DNA from: Halalkalibacillus sediminis
GTDB taxonomy: Bacteria > Bacillota > Bacilli > Bacillales > Alkalibacillaceae
Direction: 5' to 3'
Length of the DNA stretch: 64,000 bases
Assembly: GCF_002844535.1 (NCBI RefSeq)
Contig: NZ_PJNH01000002.1
Span: 554,654-618,653, forward strand
In this document: piece after piece, positions 36,174 through 43,661 of the stretch
Layout of the letters: every line of letters begins with the position of its first letter
Position numbering within the stretch: the stretch's first letter is position 1
Made by a program: the position numbers and the translations under genes
Notes under the pieces: generated by a model
Database searches by the model: none
Told to the model about the DNA's origin: nothing
Seen by the model: only the letters and a program-made list of their open reading frames with translations

Positions 36174-38453
36174 ATGCAAAATGAATACCAAATCGAACTG
36201 AAACAGCTTAGGCAGTTTCCTCTTAAATTTATCATCATATATTTATCCATAGGTGTTGTGTGGATTACAAGCTCTGATTATTTAGTGGAAATCTTAGTTG
36301 ATGAAGCTTCGACTTTATCATTTGTGCAATCACTCAAGGGTTGGTTTTATGTTTTTTTTACCGGTGCACTCTTTTATTATTTTATATTTAATGAGAAACA
36401 GAGAACCATCCGATTTCACAACCAGGTAATTAAGAAAAAAGAAGAAGTAAGATTAACAGATACGATTATCGATCAAATTGCACAAGGACTTATGATTACA
36501 GATGAAACAGGTAGAATTTTAAAAGCGAATCAATACTTTGTGAAAATGTCGGGGCTATCTGTTGAAGATATTGTGGGAGAAAGGTATGAACGGCTGCCTC
36601 ATTTTGTTTCTGCTAGGCAAAGTTACAGACAAATCAGAAGGGAATTAAAGAGAAACGGTAAATGGCAGGGCGAGGTTTCTACAAAGAATTTACAGGGTGA
36701 AAAAAATCCAGAGTTATTATCTCTGCATGAGGTAAGGGATGAGGAAGGCAAACTAAAGAACTATTTCGGTTTTATTGTCGACTTAACGGAAATCAAATCA
36801 AAGGAAGAAGCGTTATCGAAGGCTAAAAACCACCTTCAATCCATGATCGATCATTCACCTTTAGGGATTATAGTTTGTGACAAAAAAGGCATCATACATA
36901 TATGGAACGAACAAGCAGAAAAAATATTGAAAGTAGAGGCCTCAAGGGCGGTTGGTTATGAACTGACTGGAACCGTACGTGAACTCTTGTATGATACTAG
37001 ATCTAATTTGTCTTCTGTGAAGGGGGATGAGTCTGTTCCAACCCAACTTAAGCAAATAGTTACTAGTGATGGTGAAGAGAAATTTTTGCAGGTCTCTTAT
37101 TCCAATTTATTCGACCCTGACGGCAGTTTTAGTGGTTTTCAAGTCATCATAAATGACATGACTTCAGAGGAAGCCTACCGCAGAGAACTGAAATACTTAG
37201 AAGAATTTGATTTAGCTACTGGACTATATAATTTCAATACATTGAAAATGATCATGAACGAAACGATCGAAAAATACACCAAGGAACAACATGCACTTCT
37301 TGTTTTTGATATCGATCGTTTTCATCAAATCAACCAAAACTATGGCCCTTCTTTTGGGGACAAGCTGATCAGCGAAGTTGGTCGGAGGATCAGATCTCTA
37401 GTAGGTGATCGATGTAGTGTAGGGAGACTGCGAGGAGATGAATTCGGTGTTTTCGTTGATATCACTTGCCAAGAGGAGGTCAGGCAGATCATCCGCCAAG
37501 TGATTCGACACTTTCAGGAACCTATCGTCGTCCGAAATGAGCAACTTCATGTAACAGTTTCCACAGGCATAACACTTTATCCTGAGGACGGGCTGAGATT
37601 TGAAGGCTTATATCAAAAAGGGAACGCAGCTCTTAAGAAGGCAAAGAAAGAGCAGAGTCATTACTTTTTCTATGATGATAGCTCAGAAGATAGTCTTTAC
37701 ACTTATGAGATGGAAAATGAATTGCATCGTGCAATTAAAAATAAGGAGATAGTTGTTTATTATCAACCACAGTTTAATATGAAAACTGGGGAGCTGTTTG
37801 GCTTTGAAGCATTAGCAAGGTGGCGTCATCCAAAAAAAGGTTTAGTGCCACCAAATCAATTTATTCCTCTAGCTGAAGACACAGGTTTGATTATACCTAT
37901 GACGGAATTGATCATTGATCAGGTATGTCAAGACTATGTTTCTTGGCAAAGGTCTGAAATGAATGTGCCTAGTGTCTCTATAAATATTTCAGCAAACCAT
38001 TTCATGAAAGAAAGTCTGGTTGAGGATTTGTTAGCAGCTAAACAAACATATCAAATACCGGACGATGCACTACAAATAGAAATTACTGAGTCGATCATGA
38101 TGGATATTGAAAATGGGATTGAGGCCCTGACCCAATTAAGAGAAGCCGGAATTAAAATCAGTATTGATGATTTTGGTACAGGATATAGCTCTTTAAGGTA
38201 TATCAGAGAACTACCAATAGATTTCATAAAAATTGATCGATCTTTCGTGAATAGGATTGATCAATCAGATGAGAATATGATTGATTTCATCATCCAATTA
38301 TCGAAGCTCTCAAGTGTTCAAGTAGTAGCAGAAGGTGTTGAGACAAAAGAACAAATCAATTATCTCCTAAGTAAAGGCTGTGAAGTCGGGCAAGGCTTCT
38401 ATTACTTCAAGCCAATGCCAACAGAAGAGGTATTTGGATTAAAAGTAGGATAA
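36174..38453 (+). CDS. Membrane PAS-PAS-GGDEF-EAL protein (c-di-GMP turnover)
   Basis: A 759-residue protein. Two membrane helices (about 16-36 and 66-84), two PAS domains (about 100-210 and 218-330), GGDEF (about 345-500) and EAL (about 515-755). The EAL domain keeps FEALARW, NISANH, EITES, IDDFGTGYSS, IKIDRSFV and the final QGFYYFKP, so c-di-GMP hydrolysis is likely. The cyclase site reads RLRGDEF, with Arg replacing the first Gly, so synthesis may be weak or the domain may only bind GTP. ATG 36174 follows AGGGGG. It is a lone gene with a terminator. Confidence 0.92.
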   Translation: MQNEYQIELKQLRQFPLKFIIIYLSIGVVWITSSDYLVEILVDEASTLSFVQSLKGWFYVFFTGALFYYFIFNEKQRTIRFHNQVIKKKEEVRLTDTIIDQIAQGLMITDETGRILKANQYFVKMSGLSVEDIVGERYERLPHFVSARQSYRQIRRELKRNGKWQGEVSTKNLQGEKNPELLSLHEVRDEEGKLKNYFGFIVDLTEIKSKEEALSKAKNHLQSMIDHSPLGIIVCDKKGIIHIWNEQAEKILKVEASRAVGYELTGTVRELLYDTRSNLSSVKGDESVPTQLKQIVTSDGEEKFLQVSYSNLFDPDGSFSGFQVIINDMTSEEAYRRELKYLEEFDLATGLYNFNTLKMIMNETIEKYTKEQHALLVFDIDRFHQINQNYGPSFGDKLISEVGRRIRSLVGDRCSVGRLRGDEFGVFVDITCQEEVRQIIRQVIRHFQEPIVVRNEQLHVTVSTGITLYPEDGLRFEGLYQKGNAALKKAKKEQSHYFFYDDSSEDSLYTYEMENELHRAIKNKEIVVYYQPQFNMKTGELFGFEALARWRHPKKGLVPPNQFIPLAEDTGLIIPMTELIIDQVCQDYVSWQRSEMNVPSVSINISANHFMKESLVEDLLAAKQTYQIPDDALQIEITESIMMDIENGIEALTQLREAGIKISIDDFGTGYSSLRYIRELPIDFIKIDRSFVNRIDQSDENMIDFIIQLSKLSSVQVVAEGVETKEQINYLLSKGCEVGQGFYYFKPMPTEEVFGLKVG

Positions 38454-38455
38454 AA

Positions 38456-38487
38456 AAACGTCACGATAAACTCGTGACGTTTTTTTG
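38456..38487 (+). terminator. Terminator between the GGDEF-EAL gene and zur
   Basis: AACGTCACG/CGTGACGTT stem with A- and T-runs on the two sides, so it may work for both converging units. Confidence 0.9.
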
Positions 38488-38523
38488 CATTATAAGAAAG
38501 AATATATGAGATATCTCATGTTT

Positions 38524-38934
38524 TTAATGACATTGAGGGCAAAACCCGTATACTTCAAATTTGTGATTTTCAATCATGAAGCCACTAAGATCTTTTTCAA
38601 TTTCATCCATTGGACATGTTTCAATCGTCTCTGTACGCCCACATGACTTACAAATGAAATGGTGATGATGGTGGTGATGACCACATGATAAACGGAAATG
38701 TTTTTCTCCATCGAGTTCTGTTGATTCCAAGATCTCCAAGTCATTGAACAAATGTAGATTACGATAAATAGTATCATAGCTGATACCTTCGTATTTCTGC
38801 GCCATGAATTTTAATAGATCACTGGCAGTGCGATAACCGTTTTCTCTATTAAAAAATGTCAGGATATCTTCACGCTTTTCGGTATATTTGTACCCTTCAT
38901 TTTTAAGAGTTTCTAATGCTCTTGATAGATTCAT
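38524..38934 (-). CDS. zur: Fur family zinc uptake regulator Zur
   Basis: A 136-residue Fur-type repressor. The winged helix includes RTASDLLKFMAQKYEGISYDTIYRNL. The metal region has a run of seven histidines after SCG, and two structural Cys pairs, FICKSCGR and GFCPQCH. Its place as last gene of a znuA-znuC-znuB-zur operon, behind sequences matching the Zur box, makes zinc the probable metal. It starts 4 bp after znuB and has AAAGGGTG upstream, so it is cotranscribed and probably autoregulated. Confidence 0.92.
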   Translation of the reverse strand: MNLSRALETLKNEGYKYTEKREDILTFFNRENGYRTASDLLKFMAQKYEGISYDTIYRNLHLFNDLEILESTELDGEKHFRLSCGHHHHHHHFICKSCGRTETIETCPMDEIEKDLSGFMIENHKFEVYGFCPQCH

Positions 38935-38938
38935 CCAA

Positions 38939-39784
38939 TCACCCTTTATATATACGAGCCATGTACAATTTTTTAATTAGCAAAGTTAATCCTAAAAGTG
39001 ATGCAGCTATGATAACGATTGTACCACCAGGTGGGATCTCAAAATAGTACCCAGTGATTAATCCTGAAATGACTGCCACTTCACCGTAAATAATACTATA
39101 GAAAATAGCTTGTTTAAAGCTTTTAGCAATCCGGATACTGGTAGCTACTGGAAGTGTCATAAGTGCAGAGACTAGTAACACACCCACAATCCTTATTGAT
39201 GCTGAAATAACAAGTGCAGTCATCACGATGAATATGAAGTGGATAACTTTAGAACGAATACCAGACACAGTTGCGAATTCTTCATCAAAAGATAAAGCTA
39301 ATAATTCCTTGTACAGTGTAATGACCATAATAATTACAAAAAGTGTAACAGCTAGTACTAAATAAAGGTCCGTTCTGCTGACTGCAGCTACTGAACCAAA
39401 TAGATAAGCAAAAATGTCAGTATTGATTCCATCGGCTAATGCAATGAACACAACGCTCAACCCAACCCCAACCGATAAGGTAATCGGAATAGCGATTTCT
39501 TGGAATGCTTTATAAACGCTCCGAAGATTTTCTATAACCAAAGCACCTATAATTGAAAAGGCGATTCCTGAATGAAAAGGAGTAAACATGAGCAGCGTAT
39601 ATTTTTTTTGCATGAATAATCCGAAAGCAATTCCGGCTAGTGTTACGTGAGATAAGCCGTCAGCAATCAATGACAGCCTTCTGACTAATATAAATGTTCC
39701 TAATAAAGGGGCAATGAGCCCTACTAGTAGTCCTGTATAAAAAGTGTTACGTAATAATTCGAAATTCATTAGTGCATCTAACAA
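38939..39784 (-). CDS. znuB: Zinc ABC transporter membrane subunit (ZnuB/AdcB)
   Basis: A 281-residue ABC-3 family permease with about eight membrane helices. Typical wording is LLGTFILVRRLSLIADGLSHVTLAG near the N terminus and ILVSALMTLPVATSIRIA further on. It moves zinc inward together with the ATPase ZnuC. The start is TTG at 39784 with AGGAGGGG seven bases upstream. A later ATG in the frame lacks such a site. It lies 17 bp from znuC and 4 bp from zur. Confidence 0.93.
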   Translation of the reverse strand: MLDALMNFELLRNTFYTGLLVGLIAPLLGTFILVRRLSLIADGLSHVTLAGIAFGLFMQKKYTLLMFTPFHSGIAFSIIGALVIENLRSVYKAFQEIAIPITLSVGVGLSVVFIALADGINTDIFAYLFGSVAAVSRTDLYLVLAVTLFVIIMVITLYKELLALSFDEEFATVSGIRSKVIHFIFIVMTALVISASIRIVGVLLVSALMTLPVATSIRIAKSFKQAIFYSIIYGEVAVISGLITGYYFEIPPGGTIVIIAASLLGLTLLIKKLYMARIYKG

Positions 39785-39801
39785 GATTGCCCCTCCTTTA
39801 T

Positions 39802-40557
39802 CTAGTGGTCGTGGGTAATGGTATGCATATTATGTCCATAAAGTTTTGATCGTTCCTCGTCACTCATTTGTTCGAACTCGCTTGGGTTCCCGTGATAATG
39901 GACCGATTTATTCAAGCATAAGAGGTCGGTAACATGTGTCGTAATGGTCCCTATATCATGCGAGACAAGAACAAGAGTGATTCCAAGGTCACGATTCAAT
40001 TCGGAAAGTAGTCTGTAGAAATGCCCAACATTTTCAAAATCCACACCTACTGTAGGTTCATCAAGAATCAGCAGTTGTGGCTTATTCACAATGGCTCGAG
40101 CGATGAAAATACGTTGTTGTTGTCCTCCTGAAAGGTCACCAATGTTTGTATTAGCGTACTCCATCATGTTCACTTGATCCAAGGCTTCAAAAATAAGATG
40201 CTCGAATTTTTTCTGAGAAGGATTCCACATTTTTTGACGCGAAATCAATCCCATACCGACTACTTCTTTAGCAGTTGCAGGAAATCCACGGTTAAATGAA
40301 TTTGCTTTTTGCGAAACAAAACTGATGTGCCCTTTATTTGTAAACTTTTGAATGGGCTTACCGAAAGCGTCGATCGAACCTTTCTGTAATTTTTCTATTC
40401 CAAGTAAGAGTTTGATAATGGTAGTTTTACCTGATCCGTTCGGTCCGACTAGTCCGACGAAGGATCCTTTATCGATTCTGAATGAAACATCCTCTAATAC
40501 AAGATGTTGATCATACCGGTGCGATACGTTTCGCACATCTATAAGTGGCTGTGTCAT
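39802..40557 (-). CDS. znuC: Zinc ABC transporter ATP-binding subunit (ZnuC/AdcC)
   Basis: A 251-residue ATPase with Walker A GPNGSGKTT, signature LSGGQQQRIFIARA, Walker B LLILDEPTVGVD and switch His in VSHDIG. A His-rich end (HNMHTITHDH) is common in zinc and manganese uptake ATPases. It energises ZnuB. AAGGAGCG precedes the ATG, and it lies between znuA and znuB in the operon. Confidence 0.93.
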   Translation of the reverse strand: MTQPLIDVRNVSHRYDQHLVLEDVSFRIDKGSFVGLVGPNGSGKTTIIKLLLGIEKLQKGSIDAFGKPIQKFTNKGHISFVSQKANSFNRGFPATAKEVVGMGLISRQKMWNPSQKKFEHLIFEALDQVNMMEYANTNIGDLSGGQQQRIFIARAIVNKPQLLILDEPTVGVDFENVGHFYRLLSELNRDLGITLVLVSHDIGTITTHVTDLLCLNKSVHYHGNPSEFEQMSDEERSKLYGHNMHTITHDH

Positions 40558-40591
40558 AATGGTCGCTCCTTTCCTTTAGACTTTTAATGCA

Positions 40592-41614
40592 TTACTGTTG
40601 TGATTCTTTAAGCACCTCTAAATTCTCTCTCATTAATTCTATATAATCTTTCTCTTCTTCGATTTCATCTTCAGTACGAGTGGCTAGATTATGCAAATAT
40701 AGTAGCTCCATGTTCTGTTCCTCCACAATAGTTTCTACTAAACGATCATCTCTATTTTTCTCTAGTATGATGTGATTGATCTTCATCTCTTCAATCTTTT
40801 TAAATATTTCTTGAAGTTCTTTTTGTGATGGCTCTTGGGAAGAAGAGATTCCCCTGATTGAGAATTGTTCGAGGCGATAACGGTTTTCCCAATATCCGAA
40901 TGCCTTATGAGCTACAAGTATTTGATAATGTTCGTCTCCATGTAGTGTTTGTTCAAACTCACTATCTAATTCTATCATTTCTTCAGAAAATGCTTGGTAG
41001 TTTTCTTTAAAAGTTGATTCTTTCTCAGGATATAATTTGATTAATTCTTGTAAAACGATATCACCAGCATCAATCATTCTAGTTGGATCTAACCAAAAAT
41101 GTGGATCGAAGTCTCCATGGTCATGGCCGTCATCTTCATCGCTATGACTTTCCTCATCATCATGACCCTGTTCATCTTCTTCACTATGGCTTTCTTCTTC
41201 ATCACTATTGTGTTCATCGTCTTCATTATGGCTTTCCTCTTCACCTTTTAGAAACAGTTCTTCATGTTCAGAAAGAGCTAATGTATGGACGCCTTCACCT
41301 TCAATAGTGTCTGACATCGCTTCAGCGAAACTTTCTAAACCTGCTCCTACATAAAAGAAACCATCACTATCAGCTAGTTCGATCATTCTTTTCGTTGAAG
41401 GTTCATAGGTATGTGCATCCGCACCTGCTGGCATGACCGTTTCAACTGAAACCTCATCACCACCAATTTCTGAAACAATGTATTCGATAGGATAAATTGA
41501 AGTTATGATTTTATTATTTCCAGAGGAACCTTCTTCAGATTCTCCCTCGCTTGTGTTACATGCTATTAAAAAAGATAATAATAGAGTTATTATAGCTAGT
41601 TTCAAGTAGTTCAT
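40592..41614 (-). CDS. znuA: Zinc-binding lipoprotein of the ABC importer (ZnuA/AdcA)
   Basis: A 340-residue lipoprotein with lipobox LIAC at about residues 16-19. Metal ligands appear in AGADAHTYEPS, in DFDPHFWLDP and in the later HKAFGYW. Between the first two lies a stretch of about 45 residues made mostly of His, Glu, Asp and Ser (about residues 125-170), the mobile zinc-collecting loop of ZnuA proteins, here unusually acidic. It is the first gene of the operon, with GGAGAGAG upstream and two Zur boxes before it. Confidence 0.94.
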   Translation of the reverse strand: MNYLKLAIITLLLSFLIACNTSEGESEEGSSGNNKIITSIYPIEYIVSEIGGDEVSVETVMPAGADAHTYEPSTKRMIELADSDGFFYVGAGLESFAEAMSDTIEGEGVHTLALSEHEELFLKGEEESHNEDDEHNSDEEESHSEEDEQGHDDEESHSDEDDGHDHGDFDPHFWLDPTRMIDAGDIVLQELIKLYPEKESTFKENYQAFSEEMIELDSEFEQTLHGDEHYQILVAHKAFGYWENRYRLEQFSIRGISSSQEPSQKELQEIFKKIEEMKINHIILEKNRDDRLVETIVEEQNMELLYLHNLATRTEDEIEEEKDYIELMRENLEVLKESQQ

Positions 41615-41656
41615 CTTTATCTCTCTCCTTCACGAATTTTAACTAAAACGATTGTA

Positions 41657-41671
41657 TCGTAATCGTTACGA
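41657..41671. promoter_or_regulatory. Zur box 1
   Basis: TCGTAATCGTTACGA, a near-perfect match to the Bacillus Zur palindrome TCGTAAT-N-ATTACGA (one mismatch), 43 bp upstream of znuA and about 95 bp before the divergent DUF302 gene. Confidence 0.85.
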
Positions 41672-41679
41672 TTTGTAAA

Positions 41680-41694
41680 TAGTAATGTTTACGA
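41680..41694. promoter_or_regulatory. Zur box 2 (weaker)
   Basis: TAGTAATGTTTACGA, about 12 of the 14 specified positions of the Zur palindrome. Its centre is 23 bp from that of box 1, about two helical turns, so both dimers could sit on one face of the DNA. Confidence 0.55.
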
Positions 41695-41765
41695 TTTATA
41701 TTATCGTTTTTAAATTCACAGAAAGAGGGTAAACTTGCAGTAGGTTAATAAATAGGAGGGATATT

Positions 41766-42152
41766 ATGTTTGATTATACAGTTCAAACTTCACAATCAAT
41801 CGATCAAGCAGTCGAATCGATTACCAATTCATTGAAAGATGAAAGTTTTGGTGTGTTATGGGATTTCGACGTAAAAGAAACTCTACACAAAAAAGGGTTT
41901 GAAGACTTTGAAGAATCCTATCGTATCTTAGAGGTATGTAATCCACGGGCAGCAAAAGAAGTTCTTGCAATGGAGAGCAAGGTGAGTTACTTTCTTCCTT
42001 GTAAAATCGTTGTGTATGAAAGTGGTGGACAAACGAATATCGGAATGCCTCGCCCGACGGTACTGATGGATCATATAGAAAATAATGATGTGAAAAACTT
42101 TGCGAGGGATATTGAAGAGACGATGAAACAAGCAATCGATCGAGCAAAATAA
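41766..42152 (+). CDS. DUF302 domain protein
   Basis: A 128-residue cytosolic protein of the DUF302 family, with the typical FDYTVQTS start, FGVLWDFDVKETLHKKGF, YRILEVCNPRAAKEVL and CKIVVYESGG blocks. No biochemical function is established for this family, though members often lie near metal-handling genes. It is divergent from znuA across the Zur boxes and is followed 91 bp later by a CopZ-like gene. GGAGGG precedes the ATG. Zinc-dependent control is possible but not shown. Confidence 0.85.
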   Translation: MFDYTVQTSQSIDQAVESITNSLKDESFGVLWDFDVKETLHKKGFEDFEESYRILEVCNPRAAKEVLAMESKVSYFLPCKIVVYESGGQTNIGMPRPTVLMDHIENNDVKNFARDIEETMKQAIDRAK

Positions 42153-42243
42153 ATTTGATTTGCATCAATGGGATAAAAGAGTTGAAATATTATTCCAATT
42201 AAGAAATAATAGATGTAACTTAACGAAAAGGTAGGGTTATATA

Positions 42244-42450
42244 ATGGAAATTACATTAAGTGTTTCAGGTATGACTTGTGGTCACTGCAAATCAGCAGTC
42301 CAAGATGCATTGAAAAATTTATCAGGTGTTACATCTGTTGAGGTTCATTTAGATTCAGGAAAAGTTGATGTCGTTTATGACGATGCACTTGTTTCAAAAG
42401 AGGACATGGAAGAAGCGATTGAAGAACAAGGATATGACGTCGTTAACTAA
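42244..42450 (+). CDS. copZ: CopZ-like copper chaperone (HMA domain)
   Basis: A 68-residue single heavy-metal-associated domain with the MTCGHC binding motif at residues 10-15. CopZ hands Cu(I) to the CopA efflux ATPase. No copA or csoR gene is adjacent; instead it follows DUF302 on the same strand. AAGGTAGG stands before the ATG at a reasonable distance. The metal could also be another thiophilic ion. Confidence 0.88.
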   Translation: MEITLSVSGMTCGHCKSAVQDALKNLSGVTSVEVHLDSGKVDVVYDDALVSKEDMEEAIEEQGYDVVN

Positions 42451-42468
42451 TAAAATTAAGGTCCCATA

Positions 42469-42511
42469 CTACTACTCTTAAGTGATTATTATCGCTTTTG
42501 AGTAGTTTTTA
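42469..42511 (+). terminator. Terminator after copZ
   Basis: ACTACTC/GAGTAGT outer arms and an inner AAGTGAT/ATCGCTT stem, followed by TTTTTATTT. Confidence 0.65.
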
Positions 42512-42549
42512 TTTATTTTATTATATTTTTTTATAATAAAGTGGTAAAA

Positions 42550-42565
42550 TAGGAAGCGGTTTCAC
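42550..42565 (+). promoter_or_regulatory. Candidate cre site (CcpA) before the proline dehydrogenase gene
   Basis: AGGAAGCGGTTTCA differs from the core TGNNARCGNWWWCA at one position. It lies 35 bp before the start codon, right after TAAAAT, a possible -10, so CcpA binding there would repress. Found by eye. Confidence 0.4.
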
Positions 42566-42599
42566 AATTTAACGTACATAGTGATTGGGGGATTTTTAA

Positions 42600-43517
42600 A
42601 TGGAAAAGTTGATGCGCAAGTTTTTTCTATTTCTATCAAACAATAAGTTGTTCACTAAGGCAGCTAAAAAATATGGACTACGTGTTGGTGCTGCAAGGTT
42701 CGTCGCTGGTGAAACAAACCAGAAAGCTGCAGAAAAAATCAAGGATTTAAACGACAAGGGCCTTTCAGTTACTCTAGATTATCTAGGTGAATTCGTTACT
42801 GATGCTTCAGAAGCTAGAGAGCGTGCAGATGAATACGTTGATACGATCAGAACGATTGCTGAAAATAATTTAGACTCTCAATTGTCAGTGAAGATGACCT
42901 CAATGGGGATGGATATTTCCGATGATTTAATTATGGAGAACATGAAGAAAATCCTCGATGCCGGAAAAGAAAATGGTGTCTTTGTCACTATTGATATGGA
43001 AGATTATTCACGCTGCCAAAGAACTCTTGAGATCTTCGAAGAGTTCAGAAAAGATTACGATAATGTCGGCACGGTAATACAAGCATATCTTTACCGCGCA
43101 GCTGGTGATATTAAATATTTGAACAAGTTGAATCCGAATCTCCGCTTAGTCAAGGGAGCTTATAAAGAATCACCTGAAGTAGCATATCCAGAGAAGAAAG
43201 ATGTGGATAAGAATTTCAGAAAGCTGATTACTATGCATCTAAAAAATGGTAACTACACAGCTGTTGCTACTCATGACGACGAGATCATCAGATTTACTAA
43301 GAAACTTGTGGAACAAGAAGAAATTTCACGTGATCAATTTGAATTCCAGATGTTATATGGGATTCGTAAAGAATTGCAGGAAGAATTAGTAGCAGAAGGA
43401 TACAAAGTAAGAGTCTATATTCCATACGGAAAAGACTGGTACGGTTATTTCATGCGTCGTTTAGCAGAAAGTCCTGCCAATGTAGCCTTCGTAGTAAAAG
43501 GCGTTCTCAAAAAGTAA
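42600..43517 (+). CDS. putA: Proline dehydrogenase (PutA/YusM type)
   Basis: A 305-residue FAD-dependent TIM-barrel enzyme that oxidises proline to pyrroline-5-carboxylate. Characteristic blocks are VTLDYLGEFV, SVKMTSMGMD, VTIDMEDY, QAYLYRA, LRLVKGAYKE and the C-terminal YIPYGKDWYGYFMRRLAE. In B. subtilis the orthologue yusM (fadM) also lies just before fadN. ATG 42600 follows GGGGG; an ATG four codons in is an alternative. It has its own terminator, so it is probably separate from the fad operon. Confidence 0.94.
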   Translation: MEKLMRKFFLFLSNNKLFTKAAKKYGLRVGAARFVAGETNQKAAEKIKDLNDKGLSVTLDYLGEFVTDASEARERADEYVDTIRTIAENNLDSQLSVKMTSMGMDISDDLIMENMKKILDAGKENGVFVTIDMEDYSRCQRTLEIFEEFRKDYDNVGTVIQAYLYRAAGDIKYLNKLNPNLRLVKGAYKESPEVAYPEKKDVDKNFRKLITMHLKNGNYTAVATHDDEIIRFTKKLVEQEEISRDQFEFQMLYGIRKELQEELVAEGYKVRVYIPYGKDWYGYFMRRLAESPANVAFVVKGVLKK

Positions 43518-43583
43518 TTCAAGAAAAAGATGGGAAAAGGATTGCGAAATGTCTGAAAATATCTTATGATAAATAATAGAATG

Positions 43584-43616
43584 ATTTTGGATAGTATATC
43601 TATCCAAAATTTTTTG
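43584..43616 (+). terminator. Terminator after putA
   Basis: ATTTTGGATAG/CTATCCAAAAT perfect 11-bp stem, loop TATAT, then a T-run. Confidence 0.9.
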
Positions 43617-43624
43617 CGATAAAA

Positions 43625-43642
43625 TGAATGAGTATTCATTCA
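43625..43642. promoter_or_regulatory. FadR operator upstream of fadNAE
   Basis: TGAATGAGTATTCATTCA fits the Bacillus FadR (TetR-type, YsiA) consensus TGAATGAMTANTCATTCA in every specified base but for the M position. It is 19 bp before fadN, so bound FadR would block transcription until long-chain acyl-CoA releases it. Confidence 0.88.
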
Positions 43643-43661
43643 AAGAACAGGGGGAACAAAA

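Noticed and set aside
41083..41307. His-rich plus-strand frame opposite znuA
   Set aside because: Antisense of the His/Asp/Glu-rich zinc loop of znuA; composition explains it.
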